Assembly: GCA_029876055.1 (NCBI GenBank)
Contig: CM056874.1
Coordinates: 6,200,001 to 6,264,000 of the forward strand
Origin: Madurella fahalii
Lineage: Eukaryota > Ascomycota > Sordariomycetes > Sordariales
Length of the DNA stretch: 64,000 nucleotides
Reading direction: 5' to 3'
Part shown: piece after piece, positions 11,473 through 24,965 of the stretch
Position numbering within the stretch: position 1 is the first letter of the stretch
Layout: each line of letters starts with the position of its first letter
Program-made: the position numbers and the translations under genes
The notes under the pieces: model-generated
Seen by the model: only the letters and a program-made list of their open reading frames with translations
What the model was told of the DNA's origin: nothing
Databases searched by the model: none

Positions 11473-14400
11473 TCAATACTGGCTCTCCTCCCTCAGGCGG
11501 CTTCTGGAAGGCTGTTGGCTGAGTGTACCCATGAACATCGAGCTCTCCCGCCGGCTCCTGTACGGCTGCTCGTAAGGGGCCGGCGTTAGACCGTTCTCGT
11601 AAAGCGGGCGATCGTATCCCGGACTGGGCCTCGGTCCGGTTGCCATAGGCAGCTGGCCGGGATCGAAACCGGGCGGCATGGCGAAACCACTCTCATATGC
11701 TGGCCTCATCGGTGAGGGATCGTAGTTGATGGGTCGCTGCGGCGGCGGGGTCGGCGTGCTCCTCGAGTGCATCGTTGCCGCATTCATCTGCGCCATCTGT
11801 TGCATCGTCATGGGTGGCGGAGTCGGTGTGCTCCGGTTGCCTTCTAGAGAATCCATCAGGCGTTGCCTGTGAGGAGAATCACTGTGAGACGTGGATGGCC
11901 GCCCATCGGACGGACGGCGTTCCTGGAACGACGCCGGGAGAGAAGGACGGCGCTCTTGTGGCATCTCAGGCTCCGTCATGGGGAGCTCGTACTCGGAGGG
12001 GTCGATCCCAAAGATGGCCTCATAGTTCTGCAGGAATGTAGCAAACACCGGGGCTGGGATATTGAGCGTGGGCGAGAAGACGATCCCAACGTTGCGCACC
12101 GTCATCTTGTTGACGTCCGAGTGATTGATAATCTTGATCAGGAATGCAATCAGATACTTGAGCAACGCTGCGTTGGCTTGCGGAAGGCGCTCCACAAGCT
12201 CGGCAAGCGCTGCCATCTTCTCCTTCTGGTTCGTCATCTCAGTAACCGCAATAAACTGCGTACGCAGATCGTTGGTCAGAATCGTGCTCGGCAACTCGCG
12301 GAGGTACATCTTGAGCAGCGAAGCAACTGCGTGGATGTCGTAGTACTGCTCGTCCGTGAGAAGGTTGATATCGCCCTCGTTGTTGAACCGTTCCCTGAGC
12401 TGCTTGATGACCAAGTTTGACCCGCTGAGACGGAAGATGCCCTCCTCGAAGATGGCATTCTTCGCGTCAAGATATTGGATGCACCGGTAGACAACGGCCG
12501 GCAACGGGACCCTGACGTCCACTGGCGCGTTGTACCGGACAGCCTCGGCGAGGGTTGCACCAAAGGCTTGTCGGACAGGGCCGTGATACGGATTGCCAAC
12601 TTGCCCAGCACCACTACCGTCGCTCCCAAAGAGCGAGTCCTGTCCGTCACTCGATGTTCTCGTCTTGGGACCAAAACCAAAGAAGCTGCGCTTCCTCGCC
12701 TTCTTCTCTTCCTGGCTCGGCGCCGCCAGGCCCATGCCCAACTTGCTTCCCCACATCTCCGAATTGGAAATCACCTGAGGATCACGGGGCGCAGAAATGG
12801 TGTATGACGATGCCGTCGACTGGCTGTGGGTTGAGTCGTGATCGTGCTGCCCACCCTGCCTCGTCTTGGATGGTACCCCTTGAGGAGCATCGCCTTGCCT
12901 AGTCGCTTCGTAGCTCACTCCTATCAGGCTCTCATCACCGCCGTTGGCCTGCTGTTGCTGCTGCTTCCCTTGACCATGCTGCTTCTTCTTGCCGTTCACG
13001 CGCTCGGAACCGCCGGCGCCGTGCCGATCCTGGGCGTGATCTTTCTTGGGAGGTTCCTCGTCTTCCGGATCCCGGTAGTCGATCCATCGGAGGAGAGCAG
13101 CAACCCACTGATCACGTTCTCTGTCGCTCTCAGCGCACAGAACGTGCTTTGTCACGCTATTCGGGTCCTTCTTCTTAGGTTCTAGGATCAAGAATGCGTG
13201 GCGGTACTGGTTATCGCCGTCTTCGCCGCCCTGGGCTGGTGAGCCTTCGTTGCCGTGATGGGCCTGTTTGCCGATTTGAGCTCTCTGGAGCTTGATAGTC
13301 CCCAAATGTGCTCCGCCCGGCGTCTCATAGTATTTCAGGAGCGGGCCGTCGAGGATGAAATACCGAGCCTTCCAGCCGCCAAAGTTCTTCCCCCGCTTCG
13401 TCAAATACCCGTTGCGGAATGGGCGGCCGCCTGGCCCAATTTTCTGTGAGTCAGGGTTCGAGTCACCAATCGAGCTCCCCGTCTCATCCGCGTTAGGTGG
13501 TAGCGTACTGGTCGATAGATACTTGCACAGCTCAAGCGCGGTGGCGTTGTCCAAAGGCGTATTTAGCAGCTCGTCTAGATACTGGTTGAGGGCGACACGC
13601 CGGGCATCGAGTTTAGCGGGGGCATGGCCACTGAAAAGCGACCTATCCGGAGTTTTGGCAGTGAAGTTGGGGCACATCTTCAATCGCTGATCTAGCTTGG
13701 CGAGCGAGGCGGAATCTTTCTCAACCCGCCACAGCTCGCCGCCATCCGCTCTCGAGTAGACTGCCAGGGTGAAAACAGGATCCTCATCCAATTGCGTGAG
13801 GGATAACAGGCTAGCTCTCGATGGCTTCATGCGAGAAGATGCTACCTTGATATCGATCGACGGAAGCGCGTTTGGCGGAAGCAGCAGGTCAGGATACTCT
13901 TCAGTCACAAATCCCCGGTAAATCCTGGTCCGCTCGATAGGGCTGTCGGCACTGGACTTGGTTGGGCTGGGTGTCGAGTGGCCTTGGTCGCCCTGCTTGA
14001 CGATGTTTAAAGGCCGAGGCGAGGTCAATACCAAGGGGTCCCTTGCTGGTGAAGGGGTTTGCAGAGGAGTATTAGGAGGCAGCGGGATGGGCGCTCGCGG
14101 TGGCCGGGGAGACAAGGGCACTCCAGGGAAGTTCCCAATCCCCAGCGGAGAGAGTGGCGGAGAGTTGACAGGAGACCTTAGAGCAATCGGCCGCGGGCTA
14201 GAGGGAAGACCGGGGCTCAGCAGCGCCGAATGAGCCGGCCGAGCAGCTGGAGCACCGCTTAAAACCCCGGCGAGAGACGCAGGTTCCCGCTGGGAAGCGG
14301 GGATCATCATCGTTGTTTGTACCACCCTGGGACTGGCAGGCGCCTCGCTCAGGGGCGCCTCTGCCTTTGGTATTCCCTTCTGGCTGGTGCTCTTGCTCTT

Positions 14401-16520
14401 TTTGGACAAGCTGCGTATTTCTGCTTCTTTCCTAGCCATTATCTCACGGTCCTTCTCGTCTTCTTCACGTGTTCTCCGGCGTCCTCTCCGCTCCTCATTA
14501 GGGATCTCTTCTACCTCAAGGATATCGTCGTAATCCGTATCCGTTTCCGGCTCTTCCTCCGGGGAAACCGAAGGCTTAGGCTTCACGTTCTTGAGATGCA
14601 GCGGCGCCGGAGGAGGCTTGCGCGGCGGAGGAGCAGGCGGAGGAGGGAACTTTGAGGTGCCCTCGTCCGGTCTAGGCGATCGGTCTGGCAACCCAACGGG
14701 CGGTTGAGGGGGTGGCATCCGCGGCGGCTCCCGGGGCGCGCTTCGAGAAGGCGGGATACTGGGATTGATATAGAGATTCTTCGCCTCCTCAGCCTTCCTC
14801 GACGCCTCCTCAGCCTCCCGCTCCTGCGCGTCATGATCAAACTGATCCAGCGCATGCTCGCTCGGCTTGGGCATCGCGTGGGAAGGATCCAGCATCTCGC
14901 CAACCGCCGAAGGGGGCGCGTCAGGGGTCGGTCGATCCGCCGGCGGCGTGATGGGATACGGCGCCAAGGATACGTCAATTGGCGAGTGTTTCTGGCTGTC
15001 CGAGTCCAATATCGGCGATGCTGGAATCTCCAATACCTGTTCTTTTGGCGTCGAGTTAACTTTCACGTCACCCTTGCCAATCCCTTGCGTCTCCAGCACA
15101 GGCGCGGCGGCAACTTGTTGTGCTTCGGGCCCCTCCATGACCTCCTTTAGCTTTTTCCTATATTTTTCCTTGTCTTTCAGCGCTCTCTCCAAGTCCTTGT
15201 TAAGGCCCAGAATCATAGCTCTCTGCTTGTCAACGAGCCTCCACAATTGCGCATTCTGCTGGGATTGTGACTGCTTCTCTTTCAGCAAGTACTGAATGAC
15301 TGCCTCGGCACTGCCGGCCGTCTTTATTAGGTGCGCAATATCTGTGGTTCCCACAGTGCTCTCCCGAGATGTACTGTTCGTGGCAGACTTGGACGAGATT
15401 GCAGAAATGGCCGAATCCATCGATGAATTCCTCGGCGCGCTCTTAGCGGGCTCTGCCCGCATGCTCGACTGGCCAGCCATGATCGAGGACTGGCCTAGAG
15501 GAGGGCCCCTTGAAGGCTGCGCGGCTTTGACGGGGTTAGAAACGTTTCGGACTTCATTCGGATCCCGTGGCGAGCGAGGAGACGGCAACGGAGCCGGTCT
15601 AGTAGAGAGAAAGGTTAGCACGAAGTTCGAGAGACGGATCCGGCCAAGTCGCCGTGGCCGGGTCCGGGTCCGGGTCCGTGAAGCGGGAACGAGCATCAGA
15701 CAAAAACGCACCCCGGGGTTCTCTCCTCGGGAGTGGTAGTACCCGAGGACTCGCTATTGTAGTATGTTTTCCCGGATTCCTGCGAGCCGCAGTCCTCAGG
15801 GGCTGCCGTAGTTACTATCCGCGGGACAGAGGCGGCTGTATAAGAGGGGTGAATTGGTGATGGGAAGCCGGACCGCGTTGGGTCGGGACTCGTCGGGGGA
15901 GAGGCGGCGCTGCTCGATTGCAACGGGCTCGGCGCGGGTATCCTTCTGGACCTGGACCGGGCGAAGGGATTGGGTCAGTAAATACTGTGGGCAAGGCAGT
16001 ACCTGGCACGAGCCGGTAGTTGCACCGCAGCGCAGACGCCAGACAGATCGGGGGGCGCGAGCCAATACGCGGTGGTCCTTGTCGGCGGAGTCTGAGGCGG
16101 AAAGACCAACTGGGTCCCCCAACCACGAGTCTATGGAACAGCTTTGACTGGCCTACGTTGCGAGAACCAGAACCAACAAAGTCTCACCAAGTAATGCCCC
16201 GCTCCACAACAGCAAGGCAGAGAGAGAATCAGAACGAAATGCAATGCGCAACAACCCCCAAAAAATTACGAGGCTGTGGAGCCGAGAGGAGTGGAAGAAG
16301 GACAGGGGAACCCGTACCTCGAGCTTGCCGTGGAGGACGGCGTTGGCAACGGGCTATTGGCCGTGTAGCCTTGTGTACCGGCCAACGAGAGCACCTGTGT
16401 TCTCCCAATGGTTGGGCTGTCCTGGAAAGAAGAGTCCATAGAGCGTGGACCCGAGGCCGCAAAGGACTGACCGTGGTGGTGAAGATGGTGGTCAGCCAGG
16501 CTTTCGTCAAGCTGCGACAT
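11473..16520 (-). CDS. Bem3-type PX-PH-RhoGAP protein
   Basis: Two exons, complement(11473..15598, 16318..16520), encode 1442 residues. A short first exon (from MSQLDESLADHH) is joined to the long one by a 719-nt intron: donor GTACGG, branch GTGCTAAC, acceptor CTACTAG. The splice reads SSTASS-RPAPLPSPRSPRDP in frame. Domains in order: coiled coil (about 164-219), long Pro-rich linker, PX-like domain (about 640-765), PH domain (about 797-905, GYLTKRGKNFGGWKARYFIL), RhoGAP (about 1080-1265). The catalytic arginine finger is visible in EEGIFRLSGS (near 1123), and the downstream KxxxxxLP and NVGIVFSPTL motifs are present. This order matches yeast Bem3, a GAP for Cdc42 acting at membranes during polarised growth; the substrate is inferred. 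Without the upstream exon the long frame would begin with an Arg-rich segment (TRTRTRPRR) that is actually intron. Confidence 0.92.
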
Positions 16521-19500
16521 GGTCGGCTATGCAACAGACAAGTGGAGGCCTTGGCCAATGGACGAGGGGGGGCCGGAGCTTAACGCAGGACAACTCGCAG
16601 TGGTTTCGAGCTTCCTGGGTGACCCTGATTGACGTCGCATAGAAAATTAAAGAGTCCCTCTGCCACTGCCGGGGATGCGGAGCGAAGCGCGCGCGCCTGG
16701 CACAGAAAGAGCTTTGTTGTAAGGGTGGCACGGTCGACGCCGTGCAATGGAGTCAGTGAACGACCAGAAAACGGGATCTCGTTGGACAAATGAATTTTAA
16801 ACAAAATGGAGTTGGCGTCCGTGGCTTGTCCCGCACTGTCCCGCCCACCACTGCCAAGGCAGGCAGGTACCGTACTGTACAGCACCAATCCGCCGGCAAC
16901 CGCCGTAACCAAGAATCGATTAGGGCAAATGGGAGCGCGGACACGGATCTCTCTGAGACCGGGAAGTGTGGCGGCTTCTCTGTCCCGAGCTGCGGTTTGT
17001 GCGAGTCGTGATCAGTGGGTTTTCCGTCTGATCTGGGAGACGGACGAGACGAGACGAGGTCTGTTCAGCGGTCCAGAAGCGGGCTCCCAGTTTGTCAACT
17101 TCCCACCCTAATCGGGGACATTGCAGCAAGCGCTGCAGCGAGCTTTGGCCCCAACCTGGCGCTTGCCCTCGCTCTGTGGCCACCTTTACGCTGCAATTCC
17201 CGACCCGAACCCCAGACTCCGCACCTCGAGGGATGCGGGCTTGCTCGCGTACTAGCAAGGGTCACGAGCGCCTCCGGGGGCGCGATAATCTCCGGTCAGG
17301 GGAACAGAAATGGGCCGGTTGTTCGGTCTCTGTTCGTTTGGGTTGTATGTCGAATGCTCCTACGCTAGGCCTGCATGTCTGCATCGAGGCCGCCTGCCGG
17401 CTTCTGCAATGGCTAATCAAACCCTCAAGAAGCAGGTCAGTTTCCTGGTCATGTTTCTGGTGGTCCACTCATTCTTCACAGCATCCCGGACCATAGTTAC
17501 ACTGTACACCCGCTACGCAAGTGTGCGCGGGAGTTTAAGCGTTGGGATGGCTGGCTCGCCCCCGAGTCTGGGCCTCGCTAGCAATTTTCATCTCAATCCT
17601 CGGTTGTACACTCCGGTATGGAAAGTGCTCCTGAAACACTCCTCCTTTCGAGCACTTTTTCTCCCATATTTAACCGGGCTACGACTATGGTTGTTCAGAT
17701 TCGAAACCGGGCCAGTAGCCCTCATCCAGATAGTCCGCGCCCTCTAATGTCGGGTCTCTAATCACATCTACGCGTTTCAAGACCGCCATCGCTGCCCGGA
17801 TATGTACGCGTTAAGCTGCAATTGGTCATGCTTTTACAAATTCCGCAAATGTCACACCCGAACCCTACACGGGTTCTACTCCCTCGATTGCTCCATAACA
17901 AGACGGCTAATAGTGGTTTCTTACGGGATGTGCATCTTCACACGAGTCCTAGTTATTGCTACAGAGCCAGATGGTTGTGTTATAGAGGTACAGAGGGTCG
18001 CTGCTAACCTCAACAGGGGATCCCTGGCAATAATATCTCAGCCTGGCTCGTGCAGCGCTCGCCGCCAGGCCGCAGGCGTGCCGAGGCTTGTCCCCTGTGA
18101 ACCCCAGAACAAGGGTTTCAGGGGTCACAGGCCCAGGATTTGAATTCGCGTTCACCCCAAAGCGTGGCGTCTCGACGGTGACAGCGAAAGTACGACAAGA
18201 GGATATTCCATAAATCTGAGACAGCACAATGATTATGAACACCTGGTGTCTCCCTGCGTTAAGTTAGCGGAAGTTATCTACTGATGAGAGTCTCCGAAAG
18301 TGGGAAGCTGTCATGAAATTTCCGGTTTGCGCCTCCACCAACCCCCACCGCACTGCAGAATCGCTCAACTGCGTAGCAACGTGTCATGCAGGAGGGGGCT
18401 GCAACTTCTGCAGGTACCAGACGCTCGATTCAGATAAGTCCCCAGGAGTCCCAGAAACGAGACGGCGCGGATCTTAGTTCCCGATCCGAATACACCGCAA
18501 GTGTTCTCAGGGGTGCAGAAATCAACAGCATCAGCGCTTTCCTGATCTTGAGCGCGAAGACATGCAGACGGATTGCGGAAGCATGCATACGCAGGGCAGC
18601 CGCGCAACACTGCCCGGCCCCAAGAGGTACTTCGTACACATTCAAGCACTCGGGTCAGACAAGCGCAAGCCGCAGCCTGGGGCTCGTACTGTACAGCACA
18701 CCTTATCAAACGCTCAGGGGCGGTGACACTTGGCACCAAACGGGTGCCAGGGTTTCTCGAGATGCCAATGATGATCGCTAAAGATGTGGAGAGTGAGTTA
18801 TACATAGTTTGGTATTAGTGTAGAAGAGGACGTTGACAGTAAGACAACTTGACCTTAGTTACCTGCTAGTCGAATTTGGCAAACATGCGAGCTGCAGCTT
18901 CATTCCCCAGCTCAGATTTAGCTTGCTTTATATGCAGCCACCGCCGCCCGCTGTCGCTTTTGGGGATCGCTAAAAGTTGCCCGGCACTGCAAGTCACGAA
19001 AGGCGCAGACAATCCAGCATTGTCTCGTACCTTACCCTGGGTATCTAACCTTCCCCAAATGCGGGGCAACACAGCGTAAAGTCGCTTGCAAAGCCGCCCC
19101 GTCTTTCCCAGAGCCAGCACCCACGGGATGGTTTCCTTCGCCGATCGGGGTTCCACCGGCGCCGGGATAGTGAAATGAAAGACCCTTCATAAAACCAGGT
19201 CCTGCTTCAACAAAAGCCACCAATTGAACTTGCGAGGCAAGAATCACACCACTCAATGTTGCAGCAGAAAACCTGCTGTCTGGTTCATTTAAAGGCGGCA
19301 AAAGGCGGTGTGGCTGCTCTCCATCGGTATTAGCGGCAGATACTCATCTTGCGCGATTCGCCCCTTTTCTGCCCGCGCTGCCCGCCTAGATTGGCCAACC
19401 AGCACGGGAGGATGAGCAGGCCCGTTCAGGGATATTCCTGGTGATGGAAGGATGTGTTGCGTGCATCATGTGGCATGGCGGAATTGGCGAGGGCCTCTTC

Positions 19501-22500
19501 TGCAAGAACGCCCGATAAACTGGTGGGATGCTTCTCGAGTGCGATTGGACCCCTTCAAAACTTTCGGATCCCTATGCAAGTCATTGCAGAGCTCCGCCTG
19601 TTCTTGCGCGGCATTCTCACGTGGGCCAAGGAGGCTGCAATGACTCGTGATTGGGCTGCGTCTCGCTCGTCGAAGCCCCTGAAATCCCAGACAGCTTCGC
19701 ATGTGTGTTCGGCAGCGGGCCATTGGATAGACCCTCCCGCCCGCCAACACCGTGTTAATCGCTTTTCCCAGCTCTCAGGTTTTGAGGAAGATCTCCGTTC
19801 CCTTAGCGGCCTCTCAGACGGAAGATAACAAACACAGACCGAGTTCGTTTCTCCCCGCTTGTTTTCGGGCGGTCACGCGCATCGGTTTGCATCATCCGAA
19901 ACGTTTAAGGGTCCTTGTGAAGGCTCAAGAGACAAAGCAATCCAAGACGAGCTTGAGATTCCGTCAACGCCTCAAGAACTGCAGTGATCTTCAGGGTCCG
20001 AAGACGTCAGTGTTTCATGCGTTACTTTTTATAAGTACTCCAGCCTTCTGGAAGGTCAACCGGACTCGTACGGCGGACGGGCGACAAAGTCGCTGTCGTT
20101 CAAACACGCCGGCCCTGGCGGCTGGTGGCCCTGTCTGGACCTTATGTCGTCTCAACGTAGTTGTCGAAGATCCCAGGGGCTGAGTCAATGTTCTTGGGGT
20201 TTGTAATCCCTCCCCCGGCCCAGACCACCACTCTGACAAGAAATGCTGTCTCACGCTCACTTGTAAGGAGGAACAACAAACATGGCTTGCTAGTCGCGTA
20301 ATCTTAAGCATATTGCTCGCGTGCACTTCTCACATGAAACGACTTGCTCCAAGCCTTGGAGGTGCCTTGGCCAGACGTCTTCAGACAGGTCTTCGTGGTA
20401 GCACGTGGTCGCTTATCTCTCGTTTCATCCCGTTCCAGCGCACAGAGGACAGTACCGAACCACACAGCTGAACTGCATTCCGGATCTGACTACTTCTTCG
20501 TGCTACGTAGAGCTCACAGTGTATCCTGGGTGCTACGTTACCGCTTTGACACACAGAGTCAGAGACGGGGGTGTCCAGACGGCGATCTTTCTGCATAAAC
20601 CCTTGCCGCGTCAATGCCGACGGTTTCTCCACAACCGATCTTACGCGCCGCTGTCAAACAGCCCAGTTCGAGATCTTGTGTAGCCTCATGGTCCGGATGG
20701 CTGTCGTCATGCATTCCGTTTGTTGTACAACACGGAGCGAGGCTCAGCCGTGGGGCGGTGACACCGCCTTTCCTATCAAAGTTGGTGATACAAAAACTAT
20801 TTCTAATTCTGTCAAACGACATCAGATGAGATGATCATGTCCTGTTCTGTATTGAGTTTCAATGCACACCAACGCCACGCCCAGATGCTGCAGCCTAGGT
20901 AGAGCAGGATCGTCCATCTGAAGGAGTCCGGATAGGCCATACGAAGCAAACGGCCTCGTACCATTATCCAAGGTCAAGAGTAGGCGACATGCAGTGTGAG
21001 CACGGGTTAGATCGGATAGGCAAGGCAGCGTCAGTCGTGAGCTTGCGACCGTCGTAATTGTAGGTGATTTGAAACATGAGAGCTTGGGGAAATGCTCTGG
21101 TATCAGGCACGGTTTCAGGATTTGGTCCGTGCCACGGGATCTGCATAAAGATTGCCGGAAGCACCAACAGAAATTGGGAGAAGTCACGTGTCGTCGCGTA
21201 ACCTACGCGCGAGCGACTCACGTCGCGCTCCCCCTGTGTCTTGAACAGCCTGTGGATGCTTGGAATGATGGGCAATTGTCGGTATCGGCTGACGAACGTT
21301 CCCCGGCGTCAGACGAATTTGGTAAACCCGTAGCTACATTAGTCTCCAACATTCTTCATCTTGTACAAGGCACATAGGTAGCAAATAGCCTTCTAGAGTG
21401 TACTCCTGCTCAATATCGCCGCCTAAGCTGAGTAGTCTATTTCCCCCTTTCTTTTCTGTTCCAACCTTTGAGATTGTTATTCAGAAAAGCGCCAGATTCA
21501 GTGACTTCTGAACAAGAATGAGTCCACCCAGGCAGCAAGTCTCTGCTGTTTTCTACCATTGCTTCGGCTTCTGGGTCAGAAGGCAGGGTGCGAATACCAC
21601 AAACGGGTTTTATGGCATTCAGGGTGTCCTCAGAACTCTCCTGAAAGATGGAAGGATTAGTGCGATATAATCTATGAAAGCACAACATCTTGAGTGCCGC
21701 CCATCTTGAGACTCAGCGGCAATGCCTGAACAGAAACCAGACGGCCAGGTGCCAGGCGGACAAGATAGACAAGACAGGCCAGGCGACACCTCAACAAACT
21801 GGGTTCTTGCAGCCTGAACAATGTCAAAACGACATGTGCAGATCTAGCTCCCTCTAATCAACGGGAGATTGCTTTGTTTGCAAAGAAAGCTCCTCGATTG
21901 AGCTTGCCACAGCGTGGAAAGAAGTGTTGAGTTGTGTGTCCTGTCTAAGGAGGAGTGGCCGACACAACCCTACTTACGGTGCAAACTACAAATGGGTCCG
22001 CAACGAGTCCCAGAAACCGGAGCGCTATCCGAGTAAGTGTGCCATTTTGATCAGAGGGCTCCCGTTCTCTGGTGATAGTCTCCCTCCACTCACTATCACC
22101 TATGTATTCTGGATCGTTAAGCACTGCCCTTCACAATTTTCCCTAGTGAGGGCCGTAGATGGTCTTACTCCCATCTTTCCTACGGCTACCGCCGAGTCTA
22201 TCTCGACTGAGTTGGGGAAGGCGGTCCCCAGGGATCTGGGGCCCTCTGATAGAAGGGAGCCACTTACTGGGATGATGCTCTGGAGGCCAGATCTTGCAGA
22301 GGGCCCTTTTTTGTTTTTGCATCACAAGTAAGGCTGCCCGGGCCGTTGATCCTTAGACGGGACATCTAATCCGACTCTTTTTTTTCACACTTGTTGCTTA
22401 CTCGACTTGAGAACTTTTCTAGCGCGTGAAGTGATCTCCCTCTGATCAAAAGGAACCCTGTCTGCACATGTTGTTTGATCTTACCTGGATTGCAGGATCT

Positions 22501-23100
22501 TACCGTTGTGGTTGCCTGGCCTTGTCCGTCCGTCCATTAGCTGTCTTCGTCCTCCTCCTTGCTATATGAATATGTGGGTGTTTCATTTCACTACAGCAAT
22601 ACAGTTGCTTTCCGAGGGCATAGGAGACTCTAATGGCATCAGCGGAGAGAATGCTGTCTGGAGGTAACCAAATCGGTAGAGAAGGCTGATGGCCCCATTT
22701 ATGGTTTACGGATCCTCTCCTCGAGGAGTCCTGCGCGTTCGAGCACCTCGCCTACTGCAGAATACTCAGTGGAACTTTGCGGACCTGACAAGTTCATCCA
22801 TTTTATCTGCTATCTGTGGCAATGCCAACAATATCGTGTTTACTATCCTGCCGTTGGCGTCTTGTCTTAGGGTTAATAATCATAGTAGGTTCCGCCAACC
22901 GCTCCTGCAGACATTGACGATAGCGACGATACTAAGGAAAGCAGGGGGAAGAAGGCGCCAATAAATTCTCTACCAACCCAGAAGGCGAGCTAAATTTTGC
23001 AGGGGGAGGTTACTTGAGTTCCTACATCAAGCTATAGTCTCCACAGGCCTAGCCGCATACTCAAAAGTATGCACACTTCTTGACACGAGCTTGCTCCCCA
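16521..23100. other. 6.6-kb gene-poor stretch
   Basis: Many short open frames exist on both strands, none over about 145 codons. None has a recognisable domain, paired introns or coding-like composition. The stretch carries two GTACTGTAC copies (16872, 18686) sharing CGTACTGTACAGCAC, and a 15-bp near-palindrome at 20754-20768. No terminal inverted repeats or reverse-transcriptase/transposase motifs were recognised. The first few hundred bases are the RhoGAP promoter. Confidence 0.5.
20754..20768. repeat. GC-rich palindrome GGCGGTG-A-CACCGCC
   Basis: Seven-bp arms around a single central A. The spacing and symmetry resemble a dimeric regulator site, but no gene start is near, so its role is unknown. 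Confidence 0.5.
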
Positions 23101-23796
23101 TTACCGTGATCTCGTAAGATGACCGACCACTTCAGGCCTGGTCCGCCCGTTCCAACCGTTTTCCGAGTCCAGTATCCTGGAGCAGGTCTTGATGAGCTGG
23201 TATTTGACGGCTGACCAGAGTTCCTTGTCCTGGCCGGGAGGTGCAACAATCTGGATGCGGCGGAGTTCAGAGAGAATCAGGGTCTCGGGTGTTACGTTCA
23301 AAGCGGGTGTGCGCGGCGGCCCGTCGGGGACGAAGACGTGCAGCGTCTTGAGTGAAGGGAAGATGGTCCAGATGCGGATCGCTGCATCGCGGCGAGGATG
23401 CTCACCCAGGTATTGTAGATCGACTGCGATATTCTGGAGAACCGAGCTGTCGAACCTTTCCCCACCGGGTAGCCTCGTGTTTACTATACTAGGCCGTACG
23501 AGTCGCATGCCGTCGTCCCGGTAGAGGTAGAAGATATCCCGGTCTAGGTCAACCCAGTGGAAGTTGTTTCCGAACTCGCAGAGCTTCTTGGACTTGATAT
23601 AGATCTCCCGTGATAACCGGCAGGCGAGACCGAGCCCTTTATCTGCTGGGCGGGAGAAGGTCAACATCTCGTTGACAATCTGCATGAAAAAGACCTGCGG
23701 ACCGATTGCGGCCTCGAATATTGACGCTTGCATCTCATACGGAAGATCGGCAATGCTTGGCCTTGAGTTGTCGGCCCGCGTCGTACCCGTTTTCAT
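23101..23796 (-). CDS. small 2EXR-like protein
   Basis: A single exon encodes 231 residues from the ATG at 23796. The frame extends 49 codons further upstream but without another ATG. The N-terminal segment SIADLPYEMQASIFEAAIGP, then LGLACRLSREIYIKS and WVDLDRDIFYL, follows the usual order of the fungal 2EXR family: LPxEL-type helix, a 'CRxSR' segment, then a 'DxxxD-xxYL' strand. The central FPSLKTLHVFV also fits. These proteins are abundant in Pezizomycotina and mostly uncharacterised; some are F-box-like (inference). There are no membrane segments. The gene sits alone between two gene-poor stretches. Confidence 0.75.
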   Translation of the reverse strand: MKTGTTRADNSRPSIADLPYEMQASIFEAAIGPQVFFMQIVNEMLTFSRPADKGLGLACRLSREIYIKSKKLCEFGNNFHWVDLDRDIFYLYRDDGMRLVRPSIVNTRLPGGERFDSSVLQNIAVDLQYLGEHPRRDAAIRIWTIFPSLKTLHVFVPDGPPRTPALNVTPETLILSELRRIQIVAPPGQDKELWSAVKYQLIKTCSRILDSENGWNGRTRPEVVGHLTRSR

Positions 23797-24965
23797 GGCG
23801 GGCTTAGGTGGTTTGCTGTCTGCTTTGCATTTCCCAAGATTCACCCCTGCTCGAGGAATGCAGATCGAAGATGGCCAGTTCCAGCGCCTCGGGTCAGCCA
23901 AGCCTTCCCGCTCGCGGTATGCAACGACTGCAATCTGCGGCAATGGGGAAACCCGAATGGCTGCAACAGGATGATAGAACGCGGTTTTCAGTACTGGAAA
24001 AATAACTTTTTAGGACACACCGGGCCTAAACCATTTGGTGCTTTGGGGGATGAGCAGTGGGGGGCGGGTTGTGCATCCCACGGTAGGGAACCTGAGCCAA
24101 GCCTCGTCGGGGTTCGAAGCTTTGGCTAGCGATGCTAACTATAAGTAGCTAGGCAGCTGAATCATTCTATTACGCATATTGTTGTCTCGTCTCCCTTTAC
24201 TTCTATTTTTACTCCTTTCCTTTGCTGTTGTATTTTCATTTTCCCGTTTTCATTTTTTTCTACTTTAACTCCCAATTCTTCGTCATCGCTGTGGTTGTCG
24301 TTTGCCGTTGTCCAAGATGATGCTGTTTGAAGTTCCGTAAGAGAACACCTGCCTCGAGTCCGAAAATGCAAGCGCTTCCCAATGTCACAAATCACAAGAG
24401 ACTAGACGTCTCGATCCCGATCGGAGAGGCGTACATAGTGTGCGTCGGATGATACTCGTAGCTAGAATGGAACCGAGCTAGCAGCCTCGTAGGACTCAGA
24501 AATGCGTCACAGGGTCTCAGTTCAAGTGACCAGAATTTCCAGAAACAGGAAGTGGGTTTCCAATTACGTCATAGGACAGATCAGACTCAACACAAGCAAC
24601 GAACTTCATGTCAAGCCAATACGTGTAAAACCATCAAATGCTTCGGGCCGCGTATCCAATGATAATGGAGAGCGAGCCTTCAACCGCCAAAGGATGTCGG
24701 TACTTCATTCAAATACATATTGAACTCTTGCCACCCACCTCCATCCCTTTTACCTTTAGTTCAAGCTCAAAACACTTTCCTTTGCGCAAAAGCCCACTGG
24801 CCCTCAGCCTGGCTGATCTGCAGCTCTTCATCTTCGAAGCAAAGTAGCATCGCCTCCGTTACTCGACCCATCACTCCGTCCGCCGTCCTCGACAGGAACG
24901 AACCACCTGGGCCCACACTCTCCGCGCGTCCCCTTTCCGGAACATCCACAACTCTTTCAGCCAAC
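23797..24965. other. intergenic, promoter and leader of the 25-kb gene
   Basis: No gene seen. The right end includes the transcribed leader (exon 1) of the gene whose start codon is split at 24966/25032. Confidence 0.45.

Noticed and set aside
17411..17510. possible short exon MANQTLKKQ followed by GTCAGT donor
   Set aside because: The next acceptor gives an immediate stop (HPGP then TAG), and no continuing exon was found.
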